Shown one piece after another: positions 59,135-64,000 of a stretch of DNA of 64,000 bases; the stretch's first letter is position 1; every line of letters starts with the position of its first letter. The notes below the pieces were generated by a model, which was not told the DNA's origin, made no database searches, and was given only the letters and a program-made list of their open reading frames with translations. Origin of the DNA: DATBHM01 sp963772375 (GTDB lineage Bacteria; Actinomycetota; UBA4738; JACQTL01); contig CAVYXG010000001.1 of NCBI GenBank assembly GCA_963772375.1, positions 992,001-1,056,000 on the forward strand. The letters are read 5' to 3'. The translations under genes were made by a program, and so were the position numbers.

Positions 59135-59186
59135 GCCCTGCTCAATGTCCTCCATGTCCCCGTGTGCGTTGAACCCCGAAGATGAT

Positions 59187-59468
59187 TCAGAGACGGGCTC
59201 GGTGCGAGCTCCGCGCCAACCGCGTGGACGACCTCTGAGGCGTTTCGCCCCCGCGGGCGACCGCCTGATGCGCCGCGTGGCAGCCCCCGCACCGGAGGAG
59301 ACGCGCCGCCGGCTCGACGGGGATCTCCCGCATGATGGCGGCGGGCCTCGTGAGGTGGTGCTCGACGATGACTGCGTGGTGCGAACAGATCCCCGCGCCG
59401 CAGTCGACGCAGATACCGACGGCCGGAGTCGGCCGGCCCTCGCTCAGGATGCAGTCGAGGCACTCCAT
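59187..59468 (-). CDS. DUF2180-like zinc-finger protein of the arsenic operon
   Basis: A 93-residue protein from ATG 59468 with several Cys/His knuckles: MECLDCILSEG, VGICVDCGAGICSHHAVIVE, and LLRCGGCHAAHQAVARGG. The Cys spacing and HAV...HHLTR stretch match the DUF2180/B-box-like small proteins. It begins 1 bp after the acr3 stop, within the operon arsR-acr3-DUF2180, and has AAGGGAG upstream. Perhaps a metalloid- or metal-binding protein, but that is from context only. Confidence 0.7.
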   Translation of the reverse strand: MECLDCILSEGRPTPAVGICVDCGAGICSHHAVIVEHHLTRPAAIMREIPVEPAARLLRCGGCHAAHQAVARGGETPQRSSTRLARSSHRARL

Positions 59469-59469
59469 C

Positions 59470-60670
59470 TCACGCTCCCTTCGTGAACGACGGCGCGGCC
59501 GCTCGTGCCGGCGCCCTGTCGGATGTCTCGCTGAGCAGCCCGTGGCCTTCACCCGCGCGAACTCGATCCCGCAGGTCCAGGGCGGTGGGCGGCCACCGGA
59601 GCCGCCGACGCAGCCAGAGGGCGACGTAGACAAGGCCGATCAGGACGGGCACCTCGATGAGCGGGCCGACCACCCCCGCGAGGGCCTGCCCGGACACCGC
59701 GCCGAACACGCCGACGGCCACGGCGATCGCCAGCTCGAAGTCGTTGCTGGCCACGGTGAACGCCATGGCCGCCGTCTGTGGGTACGGAAGGTGCATGAGC
59801 CGTCCGGCGCCGAAGCCCCCGATCCACATGACCGCGAAGTACGCGAGCAGCGGCAGCGCGATCCGGGCGACGTCCAGTGGATTCGAGGTGATCTCGTCGC
59901 CCTGGATGGCGAACAGCAGCACGATCGTGTACAGCAGCCCGTAGAGCGTGATCGGGCTGATCCTCGGGATGAACCGGCCCTCGTACCACTCCCGCCCCCG
60001 CCGGGCGATCAGGACCCGCCGTGTCAGGTACCCGGCCGTCAGCGGGATCCCCAGGAAGACCAGCACCGTGCGCCCGACCTCCCAGATCCCCACCTCGAAC
60101 CCCTGGGTGTCGAACCCCAGCCAGGAGGGCAGCAGCGTCAGGTAGAAGTAGCCGAGGAGCGAGTACGCCACGACCTGGAAGATCGCGTTGAAGACCACCA
60201 GGATCGCGGCCCGATCCCGGTCGCCGAGCGCGATGTCGTTCCATACGAGCACCATGGCGATGCACCGGGCGAGCCCGACGATGATGACGCCGGTCCGGTA
60301 CGCGGGCTCGTGGGGCAGGAGCAGCCAGGCCAACGCGAACATGAGCAGCGGCCCCACGACCCACGACAGGAACAGCGACACCCCGAAGAAGGCCCGGTTG
60401 CTGACCCCGTCGTCGCTCATATGCCCGAGGTCCTCGTAGCGGACCTTGGCCAGCACCGGGTACATCATCGCGAGCAGCCCGACGGCGATCGGCAGCGAGA
60501 CCGTGCCGACGCGAAGGTGGTCGAGGCCGTCGTTCAGGCCGGGGATGAGCGTTCCGAGCACGAGGCCTCCGGCCATGGCCAGCGCGATCCACACCGAGGA
60601 GGAACCGGTCGAGCGCCGATAGCCGGGCGACGACGCTCACGTCGTCATGGGTGGAACGAGCGGGGCTCAT
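59470..60670 (-). pseudogene. acr3: ACR3-family arsenite efflux transporter, one frameshift near the N-terminus
   Basis: From ATG 60670, overlapping the arsR stop as ATGA, the frame gives MSPARSTHDDVSVVARLSAL and DRFL, then similarity jumps at about 60596-60602 to SVWIALAMAGGLVLGTLIPG. Deleting one C joins DRFLSVWIA. The remainder is a complete ten-helix ACR3: VLWNDIALGDRDRAAILVVF region with CIAMVLVWND (conserved Cys/Asn-Asp), VVAYSLLGYFYLTLLPSWLG and MAFTVASNDFELAIAVAVGV. These export arsenite (or antimonite) with proton antiport. The shift is most likely an assembly error since the operon is otherwise intact; a 374-residue version starting at GTG 60594 would lack the first helix's lead. 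Confidence 0.88.
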
Positions 60671-60978
60671 CGCGACCTGACCTCCCTCCGGGCGAGCCAC
60701 TCGAGGTCGTGGCTCAGGCTCTCGAGGCCATCCGGTTCCAGCCGGTAGTCAACCCGGCGTCCCCTCCGCGTCCTGCTGACGAGTCCCGCCTCCCGCAGCA
60801 GGCGCATGTGGTACGAGAGCAGGTTCGAGGCGAGTCCGAGTTCGGTCTCGAGTTCGCACAGGCAGCGAGACCCGGTTCGAAGCTTCGCGAGGATCGCCTG
60901 GCGGGCGGGGTCTCCAAGCGCGTTGAAGGCCGTGGCCAGATCGGCCGGCGACCGATCAAGGATCGTTGAATCGTCCAT
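60667..60978 (-). CDS. arsR: ArsR-family metalloregulator
   Basis: A 103-residue winged-helix repressor. DNA-binding helices are in ELETELGLASNLLSYHMRLL and the wing is VSRTRRGRRVDYRLEPDG. The arsenic site C39-L-C41-E matches the ELCVCDL box, where As(III) releases the repressor. ATG 60978 is the likely start (MDDSTILDRSP); the frame extends further upstream. Its stop overlaps acr3 start. A TCAA-N6-TTGA operator lies in its first codons (60956-60969) and a second before fmdE (61209-61222), suggesting it controls both directions. Confidence 0.9.
   Translation of the reverse strand: MDDSTILDRSPADLATAFNALGDPARQAILAKLRTGSRCLCELETELGLASNLLSYHMRLLREAGLVSRTRRGRRVDYRLEPDGLESLSHDLEWLARREVRSR
60956..60969. 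promoter_or_regulatory. ArsR-type operator at the arsR start
   Basis: TCAAGGATCGTTGA is the perfect palindromic half-site pair TCAA-N6-TTGA. It is inside codons 4-8 of arsR and could block its own expression. Confidence 0.5.
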
Positions 60979-61208
60979 GACGCCAGCTTCGGTCGGGTCA
61001 TCCTGAGGAGGACGGGTCGAAGGTCCCGGCACACGAGGGCCGGGCTGCATCCGGACGGATCGCAACCCGGTGCGTCGCCAGCTCCCCTCGCCCGTGTCGG
61101 CAGGCCCCTACGCGCCGGATCGGCGCCTCCCGCTCATCGGCCCCAAGGCCATGGGCCGTTCAGCCTCCACCCGGCCGAATTGGCGGAACCAGACTTCCGT
61201 TCGTCCCT

Positions 61209-61222
61209 TCAAGAATCCTTGA
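61209..61222. promoter_or_regulatory. ArsR-type operator upstream of fmdE
   Basis: TCAAGAATCCTTGA has the same TCAA-N6-TTGA arms as 60956-60969 with a related spacer. It is 38 bp before ATG 61260, a good repressor position for the fmdE-tauE operon. Confidence 0.55.
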
Positions 61223-61259
61223 TCGGTCCAGGGACCGTCTCGAATGGGAGGAGATCGCG

Positions 61260-61862
61260 ATGGAAAACCGGGAACCACTGGAAGCTTTGTTCGCGTTTCA
61301 CGGGCACCGATGCTGGGCGAGCACCGCGGGCGTGCGGGCCGGCCTGGCCGCCCTCCGCGCGCTCGGCGTCTCGCCGAGCGGCGGAAAGGGACTGCACGCC
61401 GTCGTGGAGATCGGGGACCATCACGGAGGGATGTGCTTCGCCGACGGCGTCCAGCTCACCACCCAGTGCACGTTCGGGAAGGGCAACGTCGAGAAGTCGC
61501 CTCAGGGGAAGCTCGCCGTCACCCTCGTCGACACGGCCACCGACCGGAAGGTGCGCGTCTCCTACCGGCCGACGCTGCAGCCCCAGATCCGCGCCTCGGC
61601 GTTCATGCAGAAACGCGCCGCAGGGGTTCCGGCGAGCGACATCCCTGAGGCGGAGCAGTGGGAGCTGGTGAACATGATCTGGGACGCGCCGGAGGACGAC
61701 GTGCTCTCCATCGGGGCCGTCGAGCCCGCCGGGTGGCGCGCCGTCGAGGAGGTCGTCCGCTTCGCGGTGTGCCCGAAGTGCGACGAGCTCGTCGCCGAGC
61801 CGTACCTCCGCGTGGTGAACGGCGAGCGGCTCTGCCTGGATTGCTCGGGGTATGCGGCCTGA
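61260..61862 (+). CDS. FmdE-family protein with C-terminal zinc ribbon
   Basis: A 200-residue protein. The FmdE domain has FAFHGHRCWASTAGVRAGLA (HGHxC), GLHAVVEIGDHHGGMCFADG, and VQLTTQCTFGKGNV with conserved Cys; the C-terminal treble-clef-like finger is RFAVCPKCDELVAEPYLRVV and GERLCLDCSGYAA. FmdE was named for a molybdenum formylmethanofuran dehydrogenase subunit in archaea, but this two-domain bacterial form is usually a stand-alone metal-binding protein. It lies divergent to arsR after an ArsR-type operator and is followed 19 bp later by TauE, so a metal or metalloid stress role is probable. GGGAGGAG precedes the ATG. Confidence 0.85.
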   Translation: MENREPLEALFAFHGHRCWASTAGVRAGLAALRALGVSPSGGKGLHAVVEIGDHHGGMCFADGVQLTTQCTFGKGNVEKSPQGKLAVTLVDTATDRKVRVSYRPTLQPQIRASAFMQKRAAGVPASDIPEAEQWELVNMIWDAPEDDVLSIGAVEPAGWRAVEEVVRFAVCPKCDELVAEPYLRVVNGERLCLDCSGYAA

Positions 61863-61880
61863 GCCCCGGAGACAGATCCC

Positions 61881-62633
61881 ATGTTGTACGTGGCGATCGG
61901 CGCGATCGTGTTCTTCTTCTCCGGGATCCTGGCCATGGCCGGACTCGGTGCCGCGTTCCTGTTCGTGCCGATCTTCTACTGGCTGGGCGTCCCGCTGGAC
62001 GTCGCGACCTCGACGGCTTTGCTCCTGAACGTGGTCAGCCTCTCGTTCGCGAGCGCGACCTATTGGCGAGCCCACCTCGTGAACCTGGCCGTCGGTGTCC
62101 CGATCACCATCGGCGCCGTCGTGCTCGCGCCGCTCGGCGCACGTGCGGCTCCGCGGATCGACACGAACATCCTGCTGGGGCTGTTCGCCGGGTTCCTCGT
62201 CTTCGCCGGGGCCATGATGCTGTTCTACCGGCGCGGAGCGAATCGAAAGCTCCGGAGCCGGCGAACCGAGGTGGCCGTGGGCGCCGGCGTCGGCGGCGTG
62301 GCGGGATTCCTGGGCGGGATGCTCGGCGTCGGCGGAGGAAACATCATCCTCCCGGCGCTGAACGGCGCCGGCCTTGACGCCAAGGTGGCTGCGGGAACGA
62401 CCGGGCTGGCGGTGGTCTTCTCGTCCCTGTCGGGGTTCCTCGGCCGCATCGCCGTGGGTCACTTGGACGGCGTCCTCCTCGCGGTGAGCGCGGTCGCGGC
62501 TGCCGGTGGCTCGGTGGTCGGCTCGCGGATGATGACGACGAGGATCTCGAGCTCGCAGCTCAAACGCCTCATCGGTGTGCTCCTGTGGGTCATCGCAGCG
62601 AAGATCGCGTGGGATCTGGCGAGGGCCGGCTGA
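61881..62633 (+). CDS. TauE/SafE-family permease
   Basis: A 250-residue membrane protein with eight helices and the TauE/SafE two-repeat design: repeat one AAFLFVPIFYWLGVPLDVAT then STALLLNVVSLSFASATYWR, repeat two GFLGGMLGVGGGNIILPALN and VAAGTTGLAVVFSSLSGFLG. Family members export sulfite, sulfoacetate or related anions. It begins 19 bp after fmdE and may be regulated by the same ArsR-type site. Substrate unknown; thiosulfate or arsenic-derived thiol anions are possible but only guesses. Confidence 0.88.
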   Translation: MLYVAIGAIVFFFSGILAMAGLGAAFLFVPIFYWLGVPLDVATSTALLLNVVSLSFASATYWRAHLVNLAVGVPITIGAVVLAPLGARAAPRIDTNILLGLFAGFLVFAGAMMLFYRRGANRKLRSRRTEVAVGAGVGGVAGFLGGMLGVGGGNIILPALNGAGLDAKVAAGTTGLAVVFSSLSGFLGRIAVGHLDGVLLAVSAVAAAGGSVVGSRMMTTRISSSQLKRLIGVLLWVIAAKIAWDLARAG

Positions 62634-62743
62634 GCGATGCACCATGGCACTCTCATCACCCGCCGTGCAGGACCAACGGCCCGCGCCGAGATGACCCTGT
62701 AGCCCTGTGCCGAATGGAGTTGCCGGCGTAGCTTGCCGGCACG

Positions 62744-63046
62744 ATGGCTCGATACCGAATCCAGGAAGCCGACGCTTCGATCTCGATCGAGGTCACCGAG
62801 GTCGGCGGTCACGAGAACGAACTCATGCAGGCGTTCGGCGAGTGCCAGGCCGGAAGGTGCTCCTGTCCGACCGAGGAGTACGCCAAGCTCGCTTCGATGG
62901 AAGTGCAGGAGCGACCGGACGGGATCAGCCTCCGGCTCGAGGCGAAAGAAGGCACCAAGCTCAACGCCTCCGAGATCGCGGCTTGCCTCGACTACACGAC
63001 GGAGCTCTTGACGGAGGAGACGCCGAGCGACCCGAGCGCCGGCTGA
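62744..63046 (+). CDS. Small Cys-containing hypothetical protein
   Basis: A 100-residue protein, MARYRIQEADASISIEVTEV at the start, with a Cys cluster FGECQAGRCSCPTEEYAKLA and later SEIAACLDYTTELLTEE. No known domain; the ECQxGRCSCPTxEY motif suggests a metal- or Fe-S-binding loop. TAGCTT at 62729-62734 is 9 nt before ATG 62744, compatible with a short-leader mRNA. Strong coding bias. Single gene between the arsenic locus and an MFS gene. Confidence 0.65.
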   Translation: MARYRIQEADASISIEVTEVGGHENELMQAFGECQAGRCSCPTEEYAKLASMEVQERPDGISLRLEAKEGTKLNASEIAACLDYTTELLTEETPSDPSAG

Positions 63047-63131
63047 TCCGGCCACGCTGCTCACCTGGCATGCGCCGTTCAATCCCCCGAGCCCGAGGTG
63101 CATCCGGCGCGGCGAGTAATCTCACCCGGCC

Positions 63132-64000
63132 TTGAAGCCGCGCACCGACCGAGCATCCGAATGGCTCACCCCCGGGGTCCGGGGGATCGGACTGGCGAGC
63201 TTCCTCTCCGACCTGGGGCACGAGGTGCCGACCTCGCTCCTGCCCCGTTTCGTTACCACCACGCTCGGAGCCTCGCCCGCCGCGCTCGGCGTGATCGAGG
63301 GAGTGGCCGACGGCCTCGCCGGTGTGGCCCGGCTGGCGGGTGGCGCGCTGGCCGACGACCCCCACCGGCGCCGTGCCACCGCCGTTGGGGGCTACGCGTC
63401 GACGGCAGTGCTGAGCGGCCTGATCGGGGCGGCGACGTCGATCGCCCAGGTCGCAGTCCTTCGGGCCGGAGCCTGGACGGCCCGGGGGCTGCGGGTGCCA
63501 TCGCGCAACGCCCTCCTCGCCGATGCCGTGCCGCAGGAGGCCTACGGCCGTGCCTACGGGTTCGAACGGATGGCGGACAACGTCGGGGCGATCGGCGGGC
63601 CGCTCCTCGCCCTCGCCCTGGTGGCAGCCTTCTCGGTGAGAACGGCCATCCTGCTGTCGGTCATCCCGGGCCTGCTCGCCTCGGTAGCCATCGTGTATGC
63701 GATCTCGAAGCTCCCCAAGGTAACTCGGCGGGAACGGCAACCGATCCGGCTGCGCCTGCGGCCCGTCCTCCGGGGGCGGCTCGGGGTTCTGATGGCGGGC
63801 GCGGCGGCCTTCGAGCTCGGGAACGCCGCCGCCACCCTCATGATCCTGCGGGCGACCACGCTCCTCTCCCCGACCCGCGGCCTGGAGGGTGCCACCACCG
63901 TCTCGTTGCTGCTGTATGTCGGGTACAACGCGGCGGCATCGCTCGTGAGCGTGCCGGCCGGCCACGTCAACGACCGAATCGGCTCGGTGGTGGTGTGGTC
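63132..64000 (+). CDS. MFS transporter, 3' end cut by the window
   Basis: The frame opens after a stop at 63117 and the only start is TTG 63132, with TAATCT ending 9 nt before. The visible 289 residues include VRGIGLASFLSDLGHEVPTS, VIEGVADGLAGVARLAGGAL and ADDPHRRRATAVGGYASTAV, helices 1-3 with the typical loop motif, then RAGAWTARGLRVPSRNALLA, AYGFERMADNVGAIGGPLLA and VRTAILLSVIPGLLASVAIV, and the second half starting at LMAGAAAFELGNAAATLMIL. The R-G-x-R-x-P-x-R-[ND] motif is common in one group of heavy-metal/multidrug MFS proteins. Substrate unknown. Confidence 0.8.
   Translation, partial: MKPRTDRASEWLTPGVRGIGLASFLSDLGHEVPTSLLPRFVTTTLGASPAALGVIEGVADGLAGVARLAGGALADDPHRRRATAVGGYASTAVLSGLIGAATSIAQVAVLRAGAWTARGLRVPSRNALLADAVPQEAYGRAYGFERMADNVGAIGGPLLALALVAAFSVRTAILLSVIPGLLASVAIVYAISKLPKVTRRERQPIRLRLRPVLRGRLGVLMAGAAAFELGNAAATLMILRATTLLSPTRGLEGATTVSLLLYVGYNAAASLVSVPAGHVNDRIGSVVVW

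Larger units (their letters stand above)
58716..59186. other. Gene-poor decayed interval with repeated zinc-ribbon remnants
   Basis: This 471-bp stretch holds the solute-binding promoter, direct repeat 58866-58920 and two copies of a 25-bp repeat. On the minus strand the latter encode CPNCRFE, the first knuckle of a zinc ribbon, but each copy soon loses similarity (NSPQVQ then stop; RRLGASR). No full gene is seen on either strand. It looks like 5' debris of one or two genes of the zinc-ribbon adenylate-cyclase type. Confidence 0.5.

Noticed and set aside
1..64000. CRISPR array, rRNA or tRNA genes
   Set aside because: No regularly spaced repeats and no recognisable rRNA or tRNA sequences were found by reading; a covariance-model scan could not be run.

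Overview
The window is about 70% G+C with strong G/C bias at third codon positions, many GTG starts, frequent ATGA/GTGA gene overlaps, and several genes whose start lies only 6-12 nt after a TANNNT -10 hexamer (leaderless style). With a transaldolase/phosphoglucose isomerase fusion, a GlgM-type glycosyltransferase, a maleylpyruvate-isomerase-like (mycothiol family) protein, SigE-type ECF factors and a DUF5709-like protein, this points to an uncultured actinobacterium (Actinomycetota). I cannot place it further. Both ends cut genes: a VapC toxin on the left and an MFS transporter on the right.

Layout. 0-2.4 kb: two toxin-antitoxin modules (VapBC-like; MntA-HepT, with the HepT frame broken) and a rhodanese. 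2.4-8 kb: a DinB/MPI-type protein, transketolase and Tal-Pgi (pentose phosphate/glycolysis). 8-10.4 kb: two consecutive ECF sigma modules, one with a zinc anti-sigma factor and one with a membrane-anchored DUF4232 protein. 10.4-14.2 kb: a broken right-handed beta-helix surface protein, an HD-type LuxR regulator and a SnoaL-like protein. 14.2-18.7 kb: GlgM, a small unknown protein, a GMC oxidoreductase and a lipoprotein hydrolase. 18.9-22.7 kb: a TetR-led operon with glyoxalase, acyl-CoA dehydrogenase and an APH-type kinase, a split version of ACAD10/11 or LvaA/LvaC. 22.7-27 kb: an opposing operon of MFS transporter, FGGY kinase and a sphingosine-phosphate-lyase-like enzyme. 27-29.8 kb: a two-component system and a secreted protein. 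29.9-34.7 kb: TfoX-like, DUF6518-like, sedolisin, small membrane, DUF2252 and VOC proteins. 34.7-37.1 kb: two IS630-family elements abutting at a shared TA. 37.1-44.1 kb: hydrolase, acyl-CoA synthetase, peptidoglycan-binding lipoprotein, a CYTH-like protein, a broken patatin and a class V aminotransferase. 44.5-50.4 kb: BNR-repeat protein, FtsH, acidic DUF5709-like protein and LtrA. 50.4-57 kb: Leu/Val dehydrogenase, quinone oxidoreductase, PhnB-like, CorA, an EAL remnant, aldo/keto reductase and alcohol dehydrogenase. 57-59.2 kb: an orphan solute-binding protein flanked by 55-bp direct repeats, then decayed DNA with repeated zinc-ribbon remnants. 59.2-62.6 kb: an arsenic locus (arsR-acr3-DUF2180, divergent fmdE-tauE) with two matching ArsR-type operators. 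62.7-64 kb: a small Cys-containing protein and the partial MFS gene.

At least seven single-base frameshifts, all but one in or beside short G/C runs, interrupt otherwise well-conserved genes (hepT, the beta-helix gene, DUF6518, patatin, acr3). The simplest reading is residual consensus error in a metagenome or long-read assembly; true pseudogenisation cannot be excluded from sequence alone. The most interesting leads are the putative ArsR control of FmdE/TauE, the MFS-kinase-lyase operon, the tandem IS630 insertion exactly at a stop codon, and the repeat-flanked solute-binding protein. No rRNA, tRNA or CRISPR array was seen.
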